64,000 nucleotides of DNA, taken from the NCBI GenBank assembly GCA_030867875.1, contig JAOWCC010001589.1, forward strand, positions 140,651,745 to 140,715,744, in the 5' to 3' direction. A program made the translations under genes and the position numbers. The stretch comes from Actinernus sp. WN-2022. Taxonomy: Eukaryota > Cnidaria > Anthozoa > Actiniaria > Actinernidae. The stretch's first letter is position 1. Each line of letters begins with the position of its first letter. Shown in pieces: positions 48,710 to 56,133 of this stretch. The notes under the pieces are model-generated. The model was not told where the DNA came from, searched no databases, and was given only the letters and a program-made list of their open reading frames with translations.

Positions 48710-49189
48710 ATGAGCTATATTAGAACAGGATTGAGTCTAAGCGAATCTCAAAAAGAATCAATTAAGAATGCTTACATCAATAAGAAAACAGTTAGCTTGA
48801 GATTGAACAACAATCAACTAACAGGAAGCGACTTTCTAGGACTGACTAAAGCGCAACGTAAGAAGGTGGTTGAAGCTAAAAGAGGAATGTCTGGAGTCCA
48901 ACTAAAACTTAGTAAGACGCAAGTCTCAAAACAAGTCTCAAAACAAGGCGGATTTTTAGGTGGATTGGGTAATTTAGTGAAAATGATTGCTCCTATGTTC
49001 TTGAAGAAAATCCTACCAGCTCTTGGAATGGATGCTGCAACTGGAGCAATATCTGGTTCTGTCTCTAAGGCTGTACAAGGAAAAGGCATTAAGAAAAAGA
49101 GAGGTAGACCAAAAAAGAAGGGCAAAGGACTCATACTTGGACCGAATTCACCTTTTAAGGGCATACCATTACTTGGAGCAATTCTCTAA
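48710..49189 (+). CDS. Basic virion/core-like protein 1 (hydrophobic segment, AT-hook)
   Basis: The 159-residue protein begins with a helical domain containing LSESQK (9-14) and a conserved LSKTQ...SKQGGF motif (about 67-82). A hydrophobic Gly/Leu/Ile stretch follows (about 81-107), then a strongly basic tail with KKKRGRPKKKGKG (128-140), an AT-hook-like RGRP core that could bind A/T-rich DNA or act as a nuclear signal. It is a paralogue of the next gene. A 12-bp tandem duplication (CAAGTCTCAAAA) near 48920 doubles VSKQ. VQGKG before the tail may be a site for the adenain-type protease. I infer an internal virion protein, comparable in role to adenovirus core/pVI proteins. Function is not established. 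Confidence 0.55.
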   Translation: MSYIRTGLSLSESQKESIKNAYINKKTVSLRLNNNQLTGSDFLGLTKAQRKKVVEAKRGMSGVQLKLSKTQVSKQVSKQGGFLGGLGNLVKMIAPMFLKKILPALGMDAATGAISGSVSKAVQGKGIKKKRGRPKKKGKGLILGPNSPFKGIPLLGAIL

Positions 49190-49227
49190 TCGTATTCAAA
49201 TTATTGTCTAACGATATCATATATAGA
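49190..49227 (+). promoter_or_regulatory. Start-proximal motif that decides the start at 49228
   Basis: CGATATCATATATAGA precedes the ATG at 49228. The frame is open upstream to a TTG at 49204, but those codons consist of this motif itself, so 49228 is the likely start. Confidence 0.55.
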
Positions 49228-49746
49228 ATGCCAACGAATTATGTAGAAACATCATTAAAGCTATCTGAGGCACAGAAACGTAAGATAGCTTCAGCTGTTC
49301 AAAACAAGACATCAACTACCATTAGACTATCGTCTAGCGACTATCATGGTAATGATAAAATCAAATTGACTAATCAGCAAATCAATAAAATCAAAAAGGC
49401 CAAGTCGAAAAACGTTGGAGTAGATATTAAACTCAGTAAGACACAGTTAAGTAAACAAGGCGGATTCATTGGAGCGCTATTAGGCGGCTTGGCAGCAAGC
49501 CTGCTTCCCAATCTCTTAGGTGGTATTTTTGGTGGCAAGGGAATCGCTCTACCAGGTACTAATCCAAAGTCGAGTGGAAGAGGATTCAATCTTTCAGCTC
49601 TGAGGCCACCTCCATATATTGGATCTTGGAATTCTGACAATACGATCGGTTATGGAGCAAAAAAAAAGATCTCAAGAAAGAAAACAGCCAAAGGCCTCGT
49701 GCTTCCAGGGACAATCCTAAAGCGTCCATATTACGGAACGCGCTAA
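49228..49746 (+). CDS. Basic virion/core-like protein 2, paralogue of protein 1
   Basis: The 172-residue protein shares the layout of the preceding gene: LKLSEAQKRKI near the N-terminus, a basic helical stretch (about 52-61), IKLSKTQLSKQGGF at about 67-80, a Gly/Leu-rich hydrophobic segment (80-107) and a basic tail. The tail here has Pro, Tyr and Gly (LRPPPYIGSW) instead of an AT-hook. IFGGK at 100-104 fits the adenain pattern (Ile/Leu/Met)-X-Gly-Gly|X, so cleavage may free the tail. The pair probably arose by tandem duplication followed by divergence of the tails. An internal virion role is inferred from position between the capsid and protease genes, basic charge and the membrane-active-looking segment. 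Confidence 0.55.
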   Translation: MPTNYVETSLKLSEAQKRKIASAVQNKTSTTIRLSSSDYHGNDKIKLTNQQINKIKKAKSKNVGVDIKLSKTQLSKQGGFIGALLGGLAASLLPNLLGGIFGGKGIALPGTNPKSSGRGFNLSALRPPPYIGSWNSDNTIGYGAKKKISRKKTAKGLVLPGTILKRPYYGTR

Positions 49747-49778
49747 GACCACTGAGCAACATCGATATCGATAGCATT

Positions 49779-50198
49779 ATGAAAAAACTAAAGATCGCCA
49801 ACTACATAGGTGCTTACAGTAAAGATATGCTACCTGATAGGATCAATAATGACGGGTGTGTAGTAATCAATATTCAAGACTATTTTAAAGGCGATGGTAC
49901 TCACTGGGTTGCCGTATATAACAATCATGATAATAACTACATCGAACACTTCGATTCATTCGGCCTATTGCCAGCAGAAGAGGTAATAGAGCTTATGGAA
50001 ACAAGCAACAAACAAATAGAGTACAATAGCTCGCAGATTCAAGATATGGATAGCATTATGTGTGGTTATTATTGCATATTCTACATTCTAGAACGCTCAA
50101 AGGGTAGAAAACCTATCGACATCTTGTTAGACTTTCAGTTCAAACCATCTATGTTCAATGAATTGCTTATACAGCACTTCGCTTACGATATTATGTAA
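49779..50198 (+). CDS. PRO: Adenain/Ulp1-type cysteine maturation protease
   Basis: The 139-residue protein has the catalytic signature of the family: His42 in THWVAVY, Asp59 in EHFDSFG, Gln88 seven residues before the nucleophile (oxyanion hole), and Cys95 in MCGYYCIFY. Spacing and order match adenovirus protease and its Polinton and virophage relatives, which cleave virion precursors after (hydrophobic)-X-Gly-X|Gly or (hydrophobic)-X-Gly-Gly|X. Several neighbouring virion proteins contain such sites. The length is short compared with adenain (about 200) but usual for Polintons. It lies 32 bp after the core-like pair and 16 bp before the PLA2 gene. The block before its ATG (ATCGATATCGATAGC) is a weaker version of the motif. 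The frame is intact. Confidence 0.92.
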   Translation: MKKLKIANYIGAYSKDMLPDRINNDGCVVINIQDYFKGDGTHWVAVYNNHDNNYIEHFDSFGLLPAEEVIELMETSNKQIEYNSSQIQDMDSIMCGYYCIFYILERSKGRKPIDILLDFQFKPSMFNELLIQHFAYDIM

Positions 50199-50214
50199 CG
50201 ATATTGTATACGAA
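50199..50214 (+). promoter_or_regulatory. Start-proximal motif of the PLA2 gene
   Basis: CGATATTGTATACGAA fills the 16 bases between the protease stop and the ATG at 50215. It supports that ATG over an in-frame upstream ATG at 50158, which lies inside the protease gene. Confidence 0.55.
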
Positions 50215-51075
50215 ATGACTAAGATATATTGTCTAAGACAAAAGAAACAAACTGAGACGAAAGATGAGCATATCGTAAAGACTCAAAATGGAAGGACTCG
50301 TCTGGTAGGCGTCTGCGTAGAATGCGGAAGTCAAAAGTCGAAATTCGTGAAATCTACACAAGGCGGTAGTATGTTGCCAGGAGCACTAGCTATTTCAGCT
50401 GGAATACCACTTCTTGCTGGAGCCGCCGCATTATCAATGGTTCCAGGTAGTGGAAAGCTATTTTCGACACTTGCTAAGGGTGCTACACAGGCAATAGGTA
50501 AAAAGATAAGAAGCAAAGCTGCCGATTTCATTGAAAGAGAAGGTCAAACATTATTGAATCTAACATCTAAGAAGATTCGTGGTGGGCAGATACAACATCC
50601 AATGAGTATGTATACTAACGTAACAGATCCAGCATCCGAATTCTATGATGATCATATGAAAACTATTAAGAAAGGAGGTAAGTTAGACATTCATAAAGCA
50701 ATATTAAAGGTTGCACCAAAAAAGGGATTCACGCTACCAGGTCATCATTATACAGGACCTGGGAATCCCTTAGAAAATCAATTGACTTATGATAAGACAG
50801 GTCGAATATTAGAGATTTACGATAAGCCAACTGGCAAAACTGATGCTGTGAGTATGCAACACGATGTCGATTATTCTATCTGTGATGATGACGTCAAATG
50901 CAAAAATGAAGCTGATCGAAAAATGGTCAAATCATTAGACGAAATTCCATGGAAGGATCGCCAATGGGGTCATGCCTTAGCAAGGAATGCTATCGCGACT
51001 AAAGCAAAGCTTGGAATGGGTGCTAAGAAGCCAAAAAACGGAAAAAGCCGTCGAGTGAAGAAAACTGGCAAGTAA
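50215..51075 (+). CDS. PLA2-domain virion protein with zinc-ribbon-like head
   Basis: The 286-residue protein has three parts. Residues 1-46 (Cys6, NGRTRLVG, C34-x2-C37, then SKFVK) resemble the small DUF5679 ribbon, though one Cys of the first pair seems missing. Residues 53-75 are a hydrophobic, Ala/Gly/Leu-rich segment. Residues about 172-265 carry a phospholipase A2-like domain: the calcium-loop pattern HYTGPGN (178-184) and the catalytic pair His216-Asp217 in MQHDVDY, then a Cys- and Asp-containing helix. This PLA2 type is known from parvovirus VP1 and from adintoviruses, where it breaches endosomal membranes during entry; the same role is inferred here. IRGGQ (121-125) fits a protease site. 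The end of the gene overlaps the integrase frame and holds a -1 slippery heptamer (next entry). Confidence 0.75.
   Translation: MTKIYCLRQKKQTETKDEHIVKTQNGRTRLVGVCVECGSQKSKFVKSTQGGSMLPGALAISAGIPLLAGAAALSMVPGSGKLFSTLAKGATQAIGKKIRSKAADFIEREGQTLLNLTSKKIRGGQIQHPMSMYTNVTDPASEFYDDHMKTIKKGGKLDIHKAILKVAPKKGFTLPGHHYTGPGNPLENQLTYDKTGRILEIYDKPTGKTDAVSMQHDVDYSICDDDVKCKNEADRKMVKSLDEIPWKDRQWGHALARNAIATKAKLGMGAKKPKNGKSRRVKKTGK
51033..51039 (+). promoter_or_regulatory. Candidate -1 ribosomal frameshift site A_AAA_AAC
   Basis: In the PLA2 frame the codons are CCA AAA AAC, so the heptamer A AAA AAC is in the correct X_XXY_YYZ phase. A -1 slip continues at 51039 directly in the integrase frame, which is open from 51027 to its stop at 51996-51998. 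The unslipped frame stops at 51073-51075. I see no strong GC-rich stem just downstream, so a stimulatory structure is unproven. Confidence 0.6.
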
Positions 51076-51998
51076 AACTAGCAGATGAATTGCATAGACC
51101 AATAAGACGTAAATTTACTCGGCGGCGCGTTATAGCTAATCACATTGATGAAATATGGTGTTCTGATCTCGTTGAGATGCAACAGTTTAGCAAATGGAAT
51201 AAGGGCTATCGATACCTTCTCATGGTTCTAGACGTCTTTAGCAAGTTTGGTTGGATCTTACCATTGAAAGATAAGAAAGGCGAAACAGTTATGAAAGCTT
51301 TTCAAACGATATTCAAGGAAGGTAGAGAGCCAAAATATCTTTGGGTTGATAAGGGTAAGGAGTACTACAATAAGAATGTGAAAGAGCTATTGGACAAACA
51401 TAGTATACAAATGTATTCAACTGAGAATGAAGAAAAGTCTTCTGTTTGCGAGAGATGGAATAGAACGATCAAAACTAAAATGTGGAAGCAATTCACTGTC
51501 CAAGGCAATACGCAGTACTTAGATATGCTGCCTAGAATATTGAAACAGTACAATAGTACAAAACATTCAAGCATCAAAATGACTCCTATCGAAGCAAGCA
51601 AAAAGAAGAATGAAGGAACCGTTTACTTTAATCTATATGGTGATATGGAGTCATTACAATCGAAACCGAAATTTAAGGTTAGCGATAAGGTCCGTATATC
51701 GAAATACAAGCGTAATGTATTCGACAAAGGGTATACTCCGAATTGGACTGAAGAAGCGTTTACAATCGATAAAATCCAGTATACGAATCCCATTACATAC
51801 AAACTGAAGGATCTGAATGGTGAAGAAATACAAGGTTCTTTCTACGAACAGGAGATATCAAAAGCAACTCAAGAAATTTTCAGAATCGACAAAGTCATTA
51901 GAAGGAACTACAAGAAAAAACAAGCTCTAGTATCGTGGAAAGGGTATAGCGATGAATTCAATAGTTGGATACCATTTAAGAATCTAGATTCGATATAG
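51039..51998 (+). CDS. INT: Retroviral-type (rve) integrase with C-terminal chromodomain, probably frameshift-expressed
   Basis: The DDE integrase domain joins element DNA to the target with 6-bp staggered cuts. Counting from the TTG at 51090 as residue 1, the acidic triad is Asp26 (IWCSDL), Asp87 (LWVDKGKEYY) and Glu121 (CERWNRTIK). Residues about 262-302 form a chromodomain (FRIDKVI, then LVSWKGYSDEFNSWIPFKNL), known to bind methylated histone tails in other retroelements. The frame has no ATG before the conserved HRPIRRKFTRRRV segment. It is open back to 51027 and overlaps the PLA2 gene by 49 bases. No start-proximal motif is present. A -1 frameshift at 51033-51039 would give a PLA2-integrase fusion of about 594 residues. 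Alternatives are a non-ATG start, a spliced leader, or loss of a start. The typical N-terminal zinc-binding domain is not visible in this frame. Confidence 0.88.
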   Translation, partial: RKKPSSEENWQVKLADELHRPIRRKFTRRRVIANHIDEIWCSDLVEMQQFSKWNKGYRYLLMVLDVFSKFGWILPLKDKKGETVMKAFQTIFKEGREPKYLWVDKGKEYYNKNVKELLDKHSIQMYSTENEEKSSVCERWNRTIKTKMWKQFTVQGNTQYLDMLPRILKQYNSTKHSSIKMTPIEASKKKNEGTVYFNLYGDMESLQSKPKFKVSDKVRISKYKRNVFDKGYTPNWTEEAFTIDKIQYTNPITYKLKDLNGEEIQGSFYEQEISKATQEIFRIDKVIRRNYKKKQALVSWKGYSDEFNSWIPFKNLDSI

Positions 51999-52080
51999 AT
52001 GCATGCTACATTAATCAATTAACCACGTTTGAACGCACATATTAAATTGACAATAATTTATATATATAGTTGTTATATAC
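51999..52080 (+). promoter_or_regulatory. Intergenic region with motif of the zinc-finger gene
   Basis: These 82 bp contain ATTAAA at about 52041, a possible poly(A) signal for the integrase message, and then TTTATATATATAGTTGTTATATAC just before the ATG at 52081. The latter resembles CTATAGTTAATATATAG before the polymerase gene, so the two replication-side genes may be co-regulated. Confidence 0.5.
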
Positions 52081-52305
52081 ATGAACGATAACAATACCAT
52101 AGAACCAATCAAAAGACTAAGAGGTCGACCACGAATGTATGACGACATTGAAAGGAAGCATCGAAAAACTAAGTACATGCTAAGTAAATCTTGGTTCTGC
52201 TTAACGTGCGAAATCTATAAAGACTACACGATGGCTGGTAAATCAAGTCATATTAAGACCAATAAGCACAAACGCAGCCAAACGCACCTAGGTTTAAAAA
52301 CATAA
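52081..52305 (+). CDS. Small AT-hook plus U1-type zinc-finger protein
   Basis: The 74-residue basic protein has KRLRGRPRMYDD at 11-22, an AT-hook-like core that could grip A/T-rich minor groove. A single C2H2 finger of the U1/matrin type follows: Cys40-x2-Cys43, His57 and His63, in the form WFCLTC...KSSHIKTNKHKR. Such fingers bind RNA or DNA. It may act as a regulator or as an accessory factor for the polymerase gene 26 bp downstream; this is inference. The intact frame, the strong start motif and the recognisable finger argue that it is a real gene despite its size. I do not know a named Polinton family for it. Confidence 0.65.
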   Translation: MNDNNTIEPIKRLRGRPRMYDDIERKHRKTKYMLSKSWFCLTCEIYKDYTMAGKSSHIKTNKHKRSQTHLGLKT

Positions 52306-52331
52306 TTTGTTATCTATAGTTAATATATAGG
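52306..52331 (+). promoter_or_regulatory. Start-proximal motif of the polymerase gene
   Basis: TATCTATAGTTAATATATAGG precedes the double ATG at 52332/52335. It shares TATAGTT...ATATA with the block before the zinc-finger gene. Confidence 0.5.
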
Positions 52332-55300
52332 ATGATGAACGAATCGAATCTCAATAAATTGTCTAAATCGAAACTTATCGAATTGATCTTGAAACAAAAT
52401 ACTATAAGACGTCCAAAAATTGCTGAAAACATCCTCTTACCACCAGCTCAATTCAGAGACAACCGACCAGTTCCTACTCCACGAAGAAGCGTTAAGGACA
52501 TGATCGAACGCTACGAGGAAAACATCATCCTACCACCAACTCGATTCAGAGATGACTACAAACCAATCCCAGCTCAGAGGACTATCAAAAGACCTGTTCC
52601 TGCTCCAAGAACTAAGATCATACAACTAGATAGAGCTATGAAAGGTTCAATCAGTTCATTTGAAGTCGCCATTAAGAACAATAAAGACCCACTAGTACAA
52701 CTAACCACTACGAGAAAAGGCATTCAGACTCAATTCGAAAAGCTATTGATTGAGACCAAAGGTTACAAATTTGTTGAAACAATAAAGGTTACATTCGAAA
52801 AACAGCTAGAGGAAGACAAGACAACAATCAAAACAGCTTATTTCAACAGCACTGCATCTACGATAATAAATGAAAACGATATCATGGGAGGACTACAATT
52901 GGCCAAGCAACAAATACTAAATAAAATAGCGCAATGGATCTCAGAGGGTTCAGGATGGACTATAGAGACAATCGACAAACATTATATCAACATAGTCAAG
53001 TATGAGCCTATGAAAGGAAGCAGCTACATACAACTACCATCAGAGCTTAGAAATTCAGCTAAAGGCTTAATCAACATGAAAAACATCGACAACGAATGCT
53101 TCAGATGGTGCCACGTAAGGCACTTGAATCCACAGGAAAAATATCCTCAGAGAATCAAGAAGAGCGACAGAAAATCTGCGAAGGACCTAGACTATTCTAA
53201 CATCGAATTTCCAGTAGCTACCAAACAGTACAATAAAATCGAAAAGCAAAACAACATTAGTATCAGTGTCTTTGGATATGAAGAAAGGAAGCCATATCCC
53301 ATATTCGTATCAAAAGAAAAGTACGATGACCATATGGATCTGTTATTGATCACAGAGAATACAAACAAGCACTACGTTCTAATCAAGGACTTCAACAAGT
53401 TTATGTACAACCAAACGAAACACAAGGAGAGAAAGCACTTTTGTAAGTATTGCCTACAATGCTTCAAATCTGAAAGAGTGTTGGTTGCTCACAAAGAGAA
53501 TTGCATCCAAGTAAATGGTACGCAAGCAATTAAGATGCCAACTAAGGAAAACAACATATTGAAATTCAAAAACCATAACAAACAGTTAGCAGTACCATTC
53601 GCGATCTATGCCGACTTTGAAGCTATAACTGAGAAGATCGATGGTTGCAAACCTAATAATGACAAGTCGTACACTGAAGCCTACCAAAAGCATACAGACT
53701 GTGGTTATGGCTACAAAGTAGTATGTTGTTACGACGACAAATATAGCAAACCAGTGCAGATCTATAGAGGTGAGAAATCCGTATACAAATTCATGGAAAG
53801 AATGCTCGAAGAAGTCAAATGGTGCCAAAAGACGATCAAGAAAAACTTCAACAAAGACATGGTAATGACTAAGGCAAATCGAATAGATTTCAAAACCGCT
53901 GATGAATGCCATATATGCAATGAAGAGTACACTAAGACCGACATAAGAGTTAGAGACCACTGCCACATAACAGGAAAATACAGAGGGTCAGCTCATCAAG
54001 ATTGCAATCTCAACTTCAAAATAAAAGCTGAAGAAATCAAGATACCAGTTATCTTCCATAACCTACGTGGATACGACAGCCATCTTATCATGCAAGAAAT
54101 AGGTAAAGTCGTCAAAAACAACACATACATCGATAAAAATGGTAATGAGAAACAACACCAAATCAACGTGATTCCAAATAATATGGAAAAATACATGGCA
54201 TTCATGCTAGGCAACAATTTAGTCTTCCTCGATAGCTTCCAATTCATGAGCCAATCACTTAGCAATCTAGCGAACAACCTCCCAGAAGATCGCTTCAAAT
54301 ACACGTCAGAAGAATTTCATGATGAAAAACTCGAATTAATGAAACGAAAAGGGGTTTATCCTTACGACTATATGGATAGCTTCGAGAAATTCGATAAGAC
54401 ACAACTACCAACGAAAGAAGAATTCCATAGCATCTTGAATGACGAACACGTTACGGATGACCAATACCGACATGCCCAAAACGTATGGAATACTTTCGAA
54501 CTGGAAACGATGGGTGAGTACCACGATCTATACCTCAAAACCGACATCTCGTTGTTAGCAGACGTATTCGAAAACTTTAGAAGAACGTGTATGCAATACT
54601 ACAAACTAGACCCATGCCACTACTTCACTAGCCCTGGATTGAGTTGGGACGCGATGCTTAAGATGACTAAGGTCGAATTAGAGCTCATGACTGACGTCGA
54701 CATGTTCCAGTTCATCGAAAAAGGCATGCGAGGTGGTATCTCATACATAGCTAACAGATATGGAAAAGCAAACAACCAACACATGAAGAACTACGATGAG
54801 AACGCGCCCTCTAAGCACATCATGTATCTCGATGCCAATAATCTCTACGGGTGGGCCATGTCTCATTATTTAGCATATGGTGGCTTTCGATGGTTGACAG
54901 ATAAGAGAATTAACAATACCAACTTAGCCAAATACAACGAAAACAGTAAGAAGGGACTAATCTTAGAAGTCGATCTGGAGTACCCAGAAGAACTACATGA
55001 CAACCACAACGACTATCCGTTAGCTCCTGAAAAAGTCAAGGTAACTGAAAACATGCTATCGAATTATTGCATAGAGATTCAGAAGAAATACAACATTTCG
55101 ATTGGACAAGTCCACAAGTTGATTCCAAATCTGAACGACAAAACCAAGTACGTAATCCATTATAGAAATCTTCAATTATACCTCGATCTCGGCTTGAAAA
55201 TAAAGAAAGTACATAGAGTGCTAGAATTTAATCAATCACCCTGGTTGAAGCAATACATCGATTTCAACACTCAGAAGAGAACCAATGCTAAAAATTCATT

Positions 55301-56096
55301 CGAGAAAGACTTCTTCAAGCTCATGAACAATTCTGTATTCGGTAAGACCATGGAGAACCTCAGAAAGCGAGTAGATATTAGACTAGTAACCAATGAAAAG
55401 AAACTACTACAAATGGCATCTAAACCGACTTACGTGAGTAGTAAGATATTCAACGAAAATTTAGTAGCAGTCCACAAAATCAAAGAAACATTAACCCTAA
55501 ACCGACCGGCATACATAGGTATGTGCATCCTCGACATTTCTAAGACACTAATGTATGATTTCCACTACAACTACATTAAAAAGAAGTATAGCCAAGCTAA
55601 GTTGTTGTTCACAGACACCGACAGCCTATTGTATGAAATCGAAACTGAAAACGCTTATCAAGATTTTTGGTACGACAAAGATAAATTCGACAATAGCGAC
55701 TATCCAATAGACAATCAATTCCACGATACAACGAATAAGAAAGTAATTGGTAAATTCAAGGACGAGGCTGCTGGAATTCCTATCACAGAGTTCGTAGGGC
55801 TTCGATCAAAAATGTACAGCTACATGAAAGACAACAATATAGGTGCTAAGACGGCTAAAGGCATCAAGAAGAACGTCGTCAAGAAGAACGTCAAACATGA
55901 AAACTATAAAGACGTGCTAATGAACAACAAACAGATGTCACACACTATGAAGACCATTAGAAGTCAAAACCACCAATTGGGAAGCTACGAAATTAACAAG
56001 ATCTCACTATCATGCTTCGACGACAAACGGTATCTATTGGAAGACGGGATTACGAGCTACGCTTATGGACACCATAAAATACGAAAAGCGAAGTAG
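52332..56096 (+). CDS. POLB: Protein-primed family B DNA polymerase
   Basis: The 1254-residue replicative polymerase is intact. The N-terminus has two copies of an ENI(I/L)LPP...FRD motif and PVPAPR-type proline motifs (about 33-95), then a region shared by invertebrate Polintons and a Cys/His finger near 375-395 (FCKYCLQCF...AHKENC). Exonuclease motifs: Exo I DFE 428-430, Exo II HNLRGYD 576-582, Exo III Y734-x3-D738. Between Exo I and Exo II lies an endonuclease VII-like Cys/His insertion (CHIC 526-529, DHCHITGKYRG 542-552, Cys558). Polymerase motifs: A DANNLYG 834-840, B NNSVFGKT 999-1006, C DTDS 1095-1098, and KMY 1160-1162. The known family starts replication from a terminal protein bound at the inverted-repeat ends; the long N-terminal region may supply it. 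It is the last gene and ends 37 bp from the right TIR. Confidence 0.96.
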   Translation: MMNESNLNKLSKSKLIELILKQNTIRRPKIAENILLPPAQFRDNRPVPTPRRSVKDMIERYEENIILPPTRFRDDYKPIPAQRTIKRPVPAPRTKIIQLDRAMKGSISSFEVAIKNNKDPLVQLTTTRKGIQTQFEKLLIETKGYKFVETIKVTFEKQLEEDKTTIKTAYFNSTASTIINENDIMGGLQLAKQQILNKIAQWISEGSGWTIETIDKHYINIVKYEPMKGSSYIQLPSELRNSAKGLINMKNIDNECFRWCHVRHLNPQEKYPQRIKKSDRKSAKDLDYSNIEFPVATKQYNKIEKQNNISISVFGYEERKPYPIFVSKEKYDDHMDLLLITENTNKHYVLIKDFNKFMYNQTKHKERKHFCKYCLQCFKSERVLVAHKENCIQVNGTQAIKMPTKENNILKFKNHNKQLAVPFAIYADFEAITEKIDGCKPNNDKSYTEAYQKHTDCGYGYKVVCCYDDKYSKPVQIYRGEKSVYKFMERMLEEVKWCQKTIKKNFNKDMVMTKANRIDFKTADECHICNEEYTKTDIRVRDHCHITGKYRGSAHQDCNLNFKIKAEEIKIPVIFHNLRGYDSHLIMQEIGKVVKNNTYIDKNGNEKQHQINVIPNNMEKYMAFMLGNNLVFLDSFQFMSQSLSNLANNLPEDRFKYTSEEFHDEKLELMKRKGVYPYDYMDSFEKFDKTQLPTKEEFHSILNDEHVTDDQYRHAQNVWNTFELETMGEYHDLYLKTDISLLADVFENFRRTCMQYYKLDPCHYFTSPGLSWDAMLKMTKVELELMTDVDMFQFIEKGMRGGISYIANRYGKANNQHMKNYDENAPSKHIMYLDANNLYGWAMSHYLAYGGFRWLTDKRINNTNLAKYNENSKKGLILEVDLEYPEELHDNHNDYPLAPEKVKVTENMLSNYCIEIQKKYNISIGQVHKLIPNLNDKTKYVIHYRNLQLYLDLGLKIKKVHRVLEFNQSPWLKQYIDFNTQKRTNAKNSFEKDFFKLMNNSVFGKTMENLRKRVDIRLVTNEKKLLQMASKPTYVSSKIFNENLVAVHKIKETLTLNRPAYIGMCILDISKTLMYDFHYNYIKKKYSQAKLLFTDTDSLLYEIETENAYQDFWYDKDKFDNSDYPIDNQFHDTTNKKVIGKFKDEAAGIPITEFVGLRSKMYSYMKDNNIGAKTAKGIKKNVVKKNVKHENYKDVLMNNKQMSHTMKTIRSQNHQLGSYEINKISLSCFDDKRYLLEDGITSYAYGHHKIRKAK

Positions 56097-56133
56097 TAAG
56101 CGGTATAGTAGAGACCAACTATAAAATAGAATG

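Noticed and set aside
50158..50214. Upstream in-frame ATG of the PLA2 gene
   Set aside because: It lies inside the protease gene, and the start-proximal motif and conserved head favour 50215.
51042..51048. Second possible slip sequence A AAA AGC in the PLA2-integrase overlap
   Set aside because: It is not a canonical heptamer (the second triplet does not re-pair after a -1 shift), while A AAA AAC just upstream is canonical.
53586..54304. Minus-strand ORFs inside the polymerase gene
   Set aside because: The polymerase motifs are all in the plus-strand frame; these ORFs are antisense shadows.
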